From an uncultured Steroidobacteraceae bacterium (GTDB lineage Bacteria; Pseudomonadota; Gammaproteobacteria; Steroidobacterales; Steroidobacteraceae): a DNA stretch of 5,731 nucleotides. The position numbers were made by a program, and so were the translations under genes. Position 1 is the first letter of the stretch; each line of letters opens with the position of its first letter. The DNA lies in NCBI GenBank assembly GCA_955652795.1, contig CATPBQ010000034.1, positions 1 through 5,731 of the forward strand. Reading direction: 5' to 3'. This document shows, in pieces, positions 1 to 5,602 of the stretch. Below the pieces are notes generated by a model. It saw nothing but the letters and a program-made list of their open reading frames with translations. It searched no databases and had not been told where the DNA came from.

Positions 1-134
1 CAGCCGACCTGCGCGGGTGAGCCGCGCCGGCTCAGCTCGCCGGTCGAGGCTACGATCGGCGATCTCATCTGCGCGTTGACCTGTCCCGTGGAATAATCAC
101 AGCCCACGCGTAGCGGATGTCCGATTGGGGCGAA
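1..134. other. Leader upstream of the Asp-box gene; no gene supported
   Basis: I find no convincing gene here. One plus frame reads only five codons before a TGA at 18-20, so the tail of an upstream gene could end there, but this is too little to call. A perfect 6-bp hairpin follows immediately (GAGCCG 19-24, loop CGC, CGGCTC 28-33). It lacks a T tract, so it is a weak terminator candidate at best. A minus-strand ATG at 68-66 opens a frame that runs off the left edge for about 22 codons without a recognisable motif. The rest should contain the promoter of the gene starting at 135. Confidence 0.4.
92..97 (+). promoter_or_regulatory. Possible -10 element for the Asp-box protein gene
   Basis: AATAAT matches the sigma-70 -10 consensus TATAAT at five of six positions and stands out in GC-rich surroundings, 38 bases before the ATG at 135. 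No good -35 lies 16-18 bases upstream. TTGACC at 76-81 looks like a -35 but is only 10 bases away, too close for a normal promoter. Weak candidate. Confidence 0.2.
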
Positions 135-3100
135 ATGAATCGGTGCCGGTACCACGGTCTTGGGAGCATTTTGGGGGTACTGCTGTCGCTGCTGCCTTGC
201 GCGGCATCGGCGGCCAGCCAGCTCGATCCGCAGCTCTTCAGCGGCATGAAATGGCGCCAGATCGGTCCGTTCCGCGGCGGTCGGGTGGTCGCGGTGAGCG
301 GCGTTCCGGGTGATCCGGCGACCTGGTATTTCGGTGCGGTAGCCGGTGGCCTCTGGAAGAGCACCAACGCCGGCAGCACCTGGCAGCCGGTCTTCGACGA
401 GCAGAAGATCGCCTCAATAGGAGCGATCGCGGTCGCTGACTCGGATCACAACATCATCTATGTCGGTACCGGCGAGGCCTGCCCTCGCGGCAACATCACC
501 TATGGCGACGGAGTCTACAAGTCGCTCGATGCCGGCAAGACCTGGCAGCACCTCGGTTTGCGCGACACGCGGCACATCGGCGCCATCGTCGTTGATCCGA
601 GAAACCCGGATATCGCGTTCGTCGCCGCACTCGGGCACGCGTTCGGCCCCAACGACGAGCGCGGCATCTTCCGCACCGGCGATGGCGGCAAGAGCTGGCA
701 GCGGGTGCTGTTCCGCGACCGCGACACGGGTGGGATCGATGTCGTCTTCGATCCCCGCAACCCGAATACGCTGTTCGCCTCGCTATGGCAGGTGCGCCGC
801 GAACCGTGGGGATTCTCCAGCGGCGGCGCCGGGTCGGGACTTTATCGATCGACCGACGGGGGCTTCACCTGGAAGCTCATCGAACGCCACGGCCTGCCCG
901 ACGGACCGCTCGGTCGCATCGGGGTTTCCGTGTCCGGCGCGGATTCCAACCGCGTCTATGCCGCGATCGAGGCGAAGGAGGGCGGAGTGTTCCGCTCCGA
1001 TGACGGTGGCGACAGCTGGACGCAGGTCAACTCCGATCACCGCTTCCGGCAACGCGCATGGTACTACTCTCACATCTTCGCGGATCCGGTCGCGCTCAAT
1101 ACCGTGTACGTGCTGGACACCGGCGCATTTCGCTCCACCAACGGCGGCAGGGATTTCGAGCTGCTGCCGGCGCCGCACGGTGATCATCACGCGCTGTGGA
1201 TAGACCCGCGCGATCCCAGGCGACTGATCAACGGCAACGACGGCGGCGCGACCATTTCCGTCGATGGCGGCAAGAGCTGGACTCAGCTGAACAATCAGCC
1301 CACCGCACAGTTCTATCACGTCGCCGTGGACAACCACTGGCCCTATCGCATCTACGGCGCACAGCAGGACAACACCACGATCGCCATCGCCAGCCGCGAC
1401 GACGAAGGCGTCATCGACCGGCAGGACTGGTATGAGGTCGGTGGCGGCGAGAGTGGCTACATCACGCCCGATCCAAGCGACCCGGAGATCGTCTACGCGA
1501 ACGCCGAGAGCGGGCAGATCACGCGCTACGATCATCGCACCGGCAACCTGCGCGATGTCTCGATACATCCCCTCGACGTATCCGGTAACGGCGCGCAAGA
1601 TCTCGAATACCGCATACAGTGGACCGAACCGGTATTCGTCTCCCGGCACGACTCGAAGGTTCTGTACACGGCGGCGCAATTCGTGCTGAAGAGCTCCGAT
1701 CAGGGACGCAGCTGGCGGCGCATCAGCGCCGATCTCACCCGCAACGACAAGAGCAAGCAGCGGCCCTCGGGTGGAGCTATCACGCTCGACATCACCAGCG
1801 TCGAGTACTACGACACCGTGTTTGCGCTCGCCGAGTCACCGTTGCAACCAGGGCTGCTGTGGGCGGGCACTGATGATGGGTTGATCCAAGTGACCCACGA
1901 CGACGGGCAGACGTGGCGCAACGTCACCCCCAGAGACATGCCCGAATGGAGCATGGTAAGCATCATCGAGCCCTCGCCGCACGAGGCCGGCAGCGCATTT
2001 GCCGCGATAGACCGCCACAAGCTCGACGATTTCAAGCCGCTCATCTACAGGACTCACGACAGCGGCAAGAGCTGGACTCGCATCGTCAGCGGGATACCCG
2101 AAGGCGCTTACGTGCGCTCCGTGCGGGAGGATCCCAGGAGAAAAGGACTGCTGTATGCGGGGACGGAACTCGGGGTTTATGTGTCCTTCGACGACGGTGG
2201 ACACTGGCAGCCGCTGCAGCTGAATCTGCCGGTCTCGCCGATCCATGATCTCGTCGTGAAGGACGATGACCTCGTGGTCGCGACCCACGGCCGCTCGTTC
2301 TGGGTGCTCGATGACCTGACGCCGTTGCGCCAGCTCGACCCAGCGGCCGCCGTGCCCGAGCTGCGCCTGTATCATCCGCAGCCCGCCTACCGCCTGCATT
2401 TCCCCCTCGAGGTGAACCGGCGCCGGCCGGTCGGAGATAACCCGCCCAGAGGCGCTGTGATCGACTATTTTCTGAAGGCCAAGCCAGCGGCCGATGAGAA
2501 GATCTCACTCGAGATCCTCGATGCCCAGGGCAAGGTGCTGCGCACGCTCTCGAACCACAAGAAGGAGAAATTTGAGCAGCCGGCCGAATGGCCGGATCGC
2601 GAGCCGCCCGCAGACCTGCTGCCGGATGCGGCTGGAATGAACCGCTTCGCCTGGGATCTGCGCGTCGAGGATCCGCGCGAGATTCCAGGAGCGTTCTACG
2701 CCGACGAAGGTCCGCGCGGACCGGTCGTCAATCCCGGCTCCTACCTGGTTCGCCTGACGACCCGCAGCGCAGTACAGTCCGTGCCACTGCAAGTGGTACC
2801 CGACCCGCGACTGAAGGACACGGTGACCGCGGGCGACATGGCCGCCCACTGGGATCTGATGACGCGCACGACACAGGATATCGATGCGCTGCACCGTGCG
2901 GTCAATCAGATGCGCACCATGCGGCGCAATCTGGAGACGCTCACGGCCTGGGCGGGGAGCGAGGCGGGCAGCAAGACCTTAGTGGCGGCCGCCGCGGACC
3001 TCGACCAGCACATGGCACCGATTGAGGAGCAGCTCATTCAGGTCAACATGAAGGCATCGGAAGACAATCTGCGTTACCCGAACCGCCTCAACGAGCAATA

Positions 3101-3299
3101 CGACACCTTCATTGCCACCGTCGATGCGGACGACGCCGCTCCGACGGTGGCGCAGCAGGAGGTATACGCCGACCTGCATCGACGCCTGGTCGAGCAACTC
3201 GAGAAGTGGAAGTCGCTCGCGAACACTGAGCTGCCGGCTCTCAACACACGGATGCAGGAGGCAGGTCATCCGCGGCTTGCGGTCGGCGAGGGAGACTGA
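135..3299 (+). CDS. Exported Asp-box (BNR) repeat beta-propeller protein, sortilin/VPS10-like
   Basis: The protein has about 1054 residues. I chose the ATG at 135 over the in-frame ATG at 117 for two reasons: GGGG at 127-130 sits just upstream, and the protein then begins with a clean signal peptide. That peptide has basic residues N-R-C-R, a hydrophobic stretch around residues 9-21 and a likely signal peptidase I cut after A-S-A near residue 26. The cysteine there follows proline, so it is not a lipobox. Eleven Asp boxes (S/T-x-D/N-x-G-x-x-W/F) start near residues 76, 130, 181, 239, 288, 334, 375, 520, 587, 640 and 684. This is the hallmark of sortilin/VPS10 and BNR beta-propellers. A T-H-G-R-S-F-W-V-L-D-D segment near residue 720 follows the last blade; I recall it as typical of these large bacterial proteins. 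Residues of about 780-910 look beta-rich (G-M-N-R-F-A-W-D-L and P-G-S-Y-L-V-R-L motifs, like FlgD-type modules). The last 130 or so are helical and charged. Such proteins are often labelled glycosyl hydrolase, but I see no catalytic domain, so binding or scaffolding in the periplasm or outside the cell is safer. Substrate unknown. Confidence 0.9.
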   Translation: MNRCRYHGLGSILGVLLSLLPCAASAASQLDPQLFSGMKWRQIGPFRGGRVVAVSGVPGDPATWYFGAVAGGLWKSTNAGSTWQPVFDEQKIASIGAIAVADSDHNIIYVGTGEACPRGNITYGDGVYKSLDAGKTWQHLGLRDTRHIGAIVVDPRNPDIAFVAALGHAFGPNDERGIFRTGDGGKSWQRVLFRDRDTGGIDVVFDPRNPNTLFASLWQVRREPWGFSSGGAGSGLYRSTDGGFTWKLIERHGLPDGPLGRIGVSVSGADSNRVYAAIEAKEGGVFRSDDGGDSWTQVNSDHRFRQRAWYYSHIFADPVALNTVYVLDTGAFRSTNGGRDFELLPAPHGDHHALWIDPRDPRRLINGNDGGATISVDGGKSWTQLNNQPTAQFYHVAVDNHWPYRIYGAQQDNTTIAIASRDDEGVIDRQDWYEVGGGESGYITPDPSDPEIVYANAESGQITRYDHRTGNLRDVSIHPLDVSGNGAQDLEYRIQWTEPVFVSRHDSKVLYTAAQFVLKSSDQGRSWRRISADLTRNDKSKQRPSGGAITLDITSVEYYDTVFALAESPLQPGLLWAGTDDGLIQVTHDDGQTWRNVTPRDMPEWSMVSIIEPSPHEAGSAFAAIDRHKLDDFKPLIYRTHDSGKSWTRIVSGIPEGAYVRSVREDPRRKGLLYAGTELGVYVSFDDGGHWQPLQLNLPVSPIHDLVVKDDDLVVATHGRSFWVLDDLTPLRQLDPAAAVPELRLYHPQPAYRLHFPLEVNRRRPVGDNPPRGAVIDYFLKAKPAADEKISLEILDAQGKVLRTLSNHKKEKFEQPAEWPDREPPADLLPDAAGMNRFAWDLRVEDPREIPGAFYADEGPRGPVVNPGSYLVRLTTRSAVQSVPLQVVPDPRLKDTVTAGDMAAHWDLMTRTTQDIDALHRAVNQMRTMRRNLETLTAWAGSEAGSKTLVAAAADLDQHMAPIEEQLIQVNMKASEDNLRYPNRLNEQYDTFIATVDADDAAPTVAQQEVYADLHRRLVEQLEKWKSLANTELPALNTRMQEAGHPRLAVGEGD

Positions 3300-3331
3300 C
3301 AGCAGCGCTATGGTCCTAACTGCAATGGGAT

Positions 3332-3338
3332 AGGGTGG
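3332..3338 (+). promoter_or_regulatory. Ribosome binding site that sets the start at 3344
   Basis: AGGGTGG resembles AGGAGG and is spaced five bases from the ATG at 3344. It overlaps the alternative GTG at 3335, which argues against that upstream start. Confidence 0.5.
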
Positions 3339-3343
3339 ATGGT

Positions 3344-3733
3344 ATGAATATCCGCACTCTGCAACGTGGACTCCAATACTGTGGTCGGGTCGAGGCGGTA
3401 CGTCAGACCTATCATGTATTCGAGAGCGAGGGTTATTTTTTCGTGCTCTCGTTCGCGCTATCGAAGGCGCGCCGTGGTTCCGGCTACTTCAACCTGGTCG
3501 ACAAGGCTGCCGTTGATTACGTGCACGAGCGCGTTGGCGGAACGCGAGGCGTGACGGCGAACTACGTGCTCGCCGCAGCGCAACGCACCAAGCACATCCC
3601 CACCAGGCTCCTGGCACTGAATGTCCTGTATGTCCTGGTCGCGCTGCATTGGGCAACCATCACGCGTGCCGGCGAACACCGGCAACTGTTCTTTACCGTG
3701 CGAAAGGGGCGACGCAAGCGCCCACTCTCCTGA
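3344..3733 (+). CDS. Hypothetical protein, possible winged-helix fold
   Basis: This encodes 129 residues whose function I do not recognise. I chose the ATG at 3344 because AGGGTGG (3332-3338) lies five bases before it. A GTG at 3335 in the same frame would add three residues but would fall inside that ribosome binding site. The N-terminal half (Y-H-V-F-E-S-E-G-Y-F-F-V-L) looks like beta strands. The middle reads G-Y-F-N-L-V-D-K-A-A-V-D-Y-V. The C-terminal part could be a helix-turn-helix: helices around A-L-N-V-L-Y-V-L-V-A-L, then a hairpin ending H-R-Q-L-F-F-T-V, where a wing would sit. It ends in a basic tail (R-K-G-R-R-K-R). There is no signal peptide or obvious membrane segment. The gene begins 44 bases after the Asp-box gene with no visible terminator between them, so read-through is possible. 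A DNA- or RNA-binding role is inference only. The reading frame itself is credible because of its start site and its fit between neighbours. Confidence 0.65.
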   Translation: MNIRTLQRGLQYCGRVEAVRQTYHVFESEGYFFVLSFALSKARRGSGYFNLVDKAAVDYVHERVGGTRGVTANYVLAAAQRTKHIPTRLLALNVLYVLVALHWATITRAGEHRQLFFTVRKGRRKRPLS

Positions 3734-3755
3734 CGAACCCTCGCGGCCCGGTTGC

Positions 3756-4448
3756 CTATGCCTGCAGACCTAACAGGGCCGGTAGTTCGGCCAGCGACCT
3801 GATTTCGTGATCAGGCTTGCCCGGGAGTCTTTCGGGACGCTGATCGTAGCGGTTACACCACACCACCCGCATGCCGAAGGCGGATGCGGCGTAGGCGTCC
3901 CAGGCATTGGATGACTGGAACGCGATCGCGCCCGCCTCGAGCCCCAGGCGCTCTACCGCAAGCTGGTAGACCCTCGGGTGCGGCTTGTAGATCCCGACCT
4001 CCTCGACCGAGAGCACGGCGTCGAGCAAATGATTGATTTGGGCGCCCTGCACGGCGGCTTTCAGCATTTGCGGGGAGCCGTTGGAAAGTATTGCAGTCCT
4101 CATCCCGGCCTGCTTCAGGCGCGCCAGCGTGTCGCGTACCTCCGGAAAGGCGCCGAGCGTGAGGTAAAGGTTCAGCAGCCGCTCTCGCAACCCGGTGCGG
4201 GTGATCTGCAGCGTTTCGAGCGCAAAGTCGAGGGCTTCACCGGTCACCTGCCAAAAGTCCGCGTGCCTGCCTTGCAGCGCCCTCAGCCACGTATATTGGA
4301 GCTGCTTTTCACGCCACAGTGAACTCAATGCGCTCGACTTTTCGCCCAGCTCACCGCTGCAGGTGCGCGCCGCTGCAGCGACGTCGAACAGCGTGCCGTA
4401 AGCGTCGAACACGCAGGCCCGAATGCCGCGAATCGGAGCATGACTCAT
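3756..4448 (-). CDS. Haloacid dehalogenase, type II (L-2-haloacid dehalogenase, EC 3.8.1.2)
   Basis: This encodes 230 residues, the usual length for the family. These cytoplasmic HAD-superfamily enzymes hydrolyse L-2-haloalkanoic acids to D-2-hydroxy acids and halide through an aspartyl ester. Every catalytic position I remember from Pseudomonas L-DEX YL has an equivalent: nucleophile Asp15 and Thr19 in F-D-A-Y-G-T-L-F-D, Arg46 in W-R-E-K-Q-L-Q-Y-T-W-L-R, Ser122-Asn123 in L-S-N-G-S-P, Lys155 and Tyr161 in Y-K-P-H-P-R-V-Y, and Ser179, Asn181 and Asp184 in S-S-N-A-W-D-A. The Arg and the S-S-N-A-W-D motif separate true 2-haloacid dehalogenases from the broader HAD phosphatases, so this call is specific. 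Its ATG overlaps the TGA of the GST gene (ATGA, 4445-4448), and AGGA lies two bases before the start. Translation is therefore probably coupled to the GST. Real substrates may be halogenated acids or related metabolites; the sequence does not say which. Confidence 0.93.
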   Translation of the reverse strand: MSHAPIRGIRACVFDAYGTLFDVAAAARTCSGELGEKSSALSSLWREKQLQYTWLRALQGRHADFWQVTGEALDFALETLQITRTGLRERLLNLYLTLGAFPEVRDTLARLKQAGMRTAILSNGSPQMLKAAVQGAQINHLLDAVLSVEEVGIYKPHPRVYQLAVERLGLEAGAIAFQSSNAWDAYAASAFGMRVVWCNRYDQRPERLPGKPDHEIRSLAELPALLGLQA

Positions 4449-5092
4449 GATCCTGTCGCCTGGCTGTCGGCGTGATCCTGTTCGGCCTTGCGCGTCGCCG
4501 GCCTTCGGCGCAGCAGTTCCGCGTGCTGAGCGAGCTTCGGCAGTCGGGAGCTCAGCGCCGTGGCGTCACCGGGATACCAACTGGCGAGCATGTGCAGGTA
4601 GGGGTCTGCGGCGGACAGCCTCTCGCCCAGTACATAGGGCGAGAGCGCGCCGTGGATGAGTTCGAGTTGGCGCTCGTAGTCTTCCAAAGCTTGTGCCTTG
4701 ATCTGGGCGGCCGCGGTTGTCCCGACAGTGGAGTAGCGCTCGGGGTAGGAGCTTCGCAGCGCCGCCTCGTACACATTCGAGGACAGAAATAACATCCACT
4801 GCAGAAAGCGAGCGTGTGCCGAACTGCCGGCAACAGGTGCGAGATCCGCTGTGGGATGCGCGTTAGTCAAATGAATGAGGATTGCGGCGGACTCGAACAC
4901 CGGCGTGCCATCCGGTAGCACGAGCGCCGGCACCTTTCCGGCGGGATTGACGCGGCGGAAGACCTCAAGCTCAGCCGCAGTTCTGCCAACCCAGATCAGC
5001 TCATAAGGCGCGCCGATCTCCTCGAGCACAATTTGCACGGCCAGCGACCCGGCATTCGCCCTGCCGTAAAGCCTGTATGCGCTGCCAGTCAT
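4445..5092 (-). CDS. Glutathione S-transferase family protein
   Basis: This encodes 215 residues with the standard two-domain GST layout. Residues of about 4-80 form the thioredoxin-like domain: Y-R-L-Y-G-R-A-N-A-G-S opens it, with Ser16 a candidate for the residue that activates glutathione. N-P-A-G-K-V-P-A-L contains the cis-proline (Pro55), and F-E-S-A-A-I-L (Glu67-Ser68) binds the glutamyl part of glutathione. Residues of about 90-205 form the all-helical C-terminal domain. The start at 5092 is chosen because AGGA lies just upstream (5097-5100) and the GST fold begins right after it. The frame stays open up to 5227, but those extra 45 residues do not resemble a GST and would overlap the regulator gene. 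Members conjugate glutathione to electrophiles, and some remove halogens directly. The four-base overlap with the downstream haloacid dehalogenase suggests related substrates. The GST class cannot be fixed by eye; no N-terminal catalytic cysteine of the beta class is visible. Confidence 0.9.
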   Translation of the reverse strand: MTGSAYRLYGRANAGSLAVQIVLEEIGAPYELIWVGRTAAELEVFRRVNPAGKVPALVLPDGTPVFESAAILIHLTNAHPTADLAPVAGSSAHARFLQWMLFLSSNVYEAALRSSYPERYSTVGTTAAAQIKAQALEDYERQLELIHGALSPYVLGERLSAADPYLHMLASWYPGDATALSSRLPKLAQHAELLRRRPATRKAEQDHADSQATGS

Positions 5093-5100
5093 ACCATCCT
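5093..5100 (-). promoter_or_regulatory. Ribosome binding site that sets the GST start
   Basis: Read on the minus strand this is AGGATGGT directly before the ATG at 5092. It lies in the 23-base gap after the regulator stop. It supports the 215-residue GST over the 260-residue extended frame. Confidence 0.55.
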
Positions 5101-5115
5101 CGTAGATGAAAGTCC

Positions 5116-5385
5116 TCAGCTTCGGGGTGCTGCGGCATGACGCCCTGTGCTGACTATACCGCGCGCAAATGCGTCTGCGACCGCTTCCGCCCGCGAGTGC
5201 ACGCCGAGCTTCTCCAAAAGTGAGCACACGTGATGATCCATGGTCTTGGGCGAACGATGCAGTCGACGCGCGAGCTGCGCGCTGGTACAGCCTTGCACGA
5301 GCAGCCGCAGTACTTCCAGCTCTTTTGCGGTTAGACCCGGTAGGGCCACCCGACCGCGCAGCCTGGTTGGGCTGCCCGAGCTCAT
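5116..5385 (-). CDS. Short LuxR/GerE-type helix-turn-helix transcriptional regulator
   Basis: From the ATG at 5385 this encodes 89 residues. Residues of about 18-78 are a complete LuxR C-terminal DNA-binding domain: L-T-A-K-E-L-E-V-L-R-L-L-V-Q-G opens it, then A-Q-L-A-R-R-L-H-R-S, then the recognition-helix segment P-K-T-M-D-H-H-V, and L-L-E-K-L-G-V-H-S-R-A-E-A closes it. There is no receiver, autoinducer-binding, ATPase or PAS domain, so the protein is either a stand-alone GerE-like regulator or the remnant of a larger one. The start is uncertain. The frame is open to an ATG at 5550 (144 residues), but codons between 5386 and 5550 include many unlike the neighbours (ATA, AGA, CTT, GTA, CGA, CAT). 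That stretch also holds two inverted repeats and encodes nothing recognisable, so I treat it as control DNA. No strong ribosome binding site precedes 5385, and a GTG at 5349 is also possible. The gene ends 23 bases before the GST and probably leads the operon. It may control itself, the GST-dehalogenase pair and the divergent gene at 5603. Confidence 0.75.
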   Translation of the reverse strand: MSSGSPTRLRGRVALPGLTAKELEVLRLLVQGCTSAQLARRLHRSPKTMDHHVCSLLEKLGVHSRAEAVADAFARGIVSTGRHAAAPRS

Positions 5386-5427
5386 ACTTGCGTGCGCAGC
5401 CGCGCTATCCGCGGCCGCGCAGCCTCT

Positions 5428-5453
5428 GAGCGATATCGCATGAAGTATCGCTC
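5428..5453. repeat. Perfect 8-bp inverted repeat with 10-base spacer, candidate operator
   Basis: GAGCGATA (5428-5435) and TATCGCTC (5446-5453) are exact inverse complements. The left arm is also part of a 10-bp palindrome, GCGATATCGC (5430-5439). As a result the hexamer TATCGC occurs twice in the same orientation, at 5434-5439 and 5446-5451, 12 bases apart. This layout fits a dimeric regulator site. It lies 43 bases upstream of the chosen regulator start, where an autoregulatory operator would be expected. It could also form an RNA hairpin in the leader. Confidence 0.45.
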
Positions 5454-5506
5454 GCCCCCACGATGGACTGGGCCGACAGGTGGGCCTTCGCGGTCCCATT
5501 TGAGGA

Positions 5507-5524
5507 TGTACCGTATGTGGTACA
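5507..5524. repeat. Perfect 6-bp inverted repeat with 6-base spacer, candidate operator
   Basis: TGTACC (5507-5512) and GGTACA (5519-5524) are exact inverse complements around the spacer GTATGT. The 18-base dyad is a typical size for a helix-turn-helix dimer site. It lies eight bases before a possible -35 box (TTGCCA 5533-5538) of the plus-strand gene at 5603, a position suited to an activator. It does not share sequence with the other dyad, so two different proteins may be involved. Confidence 0.45.
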
Positions 5525-5532
5525 CACTGGGC

Positions 5533-5563
5533 TTGCCAGGAGGGGTCCATCGGTCTCGCTAAA
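5533..5563 (+). promoter_or_regulatory. Weak candidate promoter for the AhpD-like gene
   Basis: TTGCCA at 5533-5538 matches the -35 consensus TTGACA at five of six positions. The best -10 at a workable distance is GCTAAA (5558-5563), which matches only three of six with a long 19-base spacer. A promoter with a poor -10 would fit a need for an activator at the adjacent dyad, but this is tentative. Confidence 0.2.
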
Positions 5564-5570
5564 TGAAGAT

Positions 5571-5598
5571 CCCCCTCGGCGGCGAGCAGATCAGGGGG
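5571..5598 (+). promoter_or_regulatory. Possible hairpin hiding the ribosome binding site of the gene at 5603
   Basis: CCCCCT (5571-5576) is exactly complementary to AGGGGG (5593-5598), which is the apparent Shine-Dalgarno sequence four bases before the ATG at 5603. The 16-base loop between them (5577-5592) is GC-rich. In the mRNA this pairing would block ribosome access. Six strong pairs with a 16-base loop is modest, so chance remains possible. Confidence 0.35.
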
Positions 5599-5602
5599 CA
5601 GT

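Larger units (their letters stand above)
5386..5602. promoter_or_regulatory. Divergent intergenic control region
   Basis: These 217 bases lie between the regulator gene (minus) and the AhpD-like gene (plus). They carry two perfect inverted repeats (5428-5453 and 5507-5524), a possible plus-strand -35 box and a possible hairpin over the ribosome binding site of the downstream gene. The minus frame is open across most of it, to 5550, but codon use and the dyads suggest it is not coding. This rests on the regulator starting at 5385. Confidence 0.5.

Noticed and set aside
1..68. Start of a divergent minus-strand gene at the ATG at 68-66
   Set aside because: Only about 22 codons are in the window, with no motif and no convincing ribosome binding site.
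76..97. Full sigma-70 promoter from TTGACC and AATAAT
   Set aside because: The two boxes are only 10 bases apart, well short of the usual 16-18.
117..134. Upstream ATG of the Asp-box protein
   Set aside because: It would add acidic and polar residues ahead of the signal peptide. The ATG at 135 has GGGG upstream and gives a normal signal peptide. Still possible, but less likely.
460..1203. 247-codon plus-strand frame inside the Asp-box gene
   Set aside because: The product is a Ser/Arg/Pro/Thr-rich shadow with no domain, and the overlapping frame has strong protein evidence.
783..1679. 298-codon open frame on the minus strand
   Set aside because: It lies wholly inside the Asp-box gene, whose repeats are clear in the plus frame. 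Its product shows no recognisable motif. Long antisense frames are expected in GC-rich genes.
1836..2399. 187-codon minus-strand frame
   Set aside because: It is antisense to Asp boxes 9-11, has no motif and is a GC-rich shadow frame.
3734..3755. Transcription terminator between the convergent genes
   Set aside because: The 22-base gap has only a 4-bp stem candidate (AACC/GGTT) and no T tract on either strand, so it does not support a terminator call.
5093..5227. 45-residue N-terminal extension of the GST
   Set aside because: It overlaps the regulator gene in another frame and has no GST similarity. A good ribosome binding site sits before the internal ATG at 5092.
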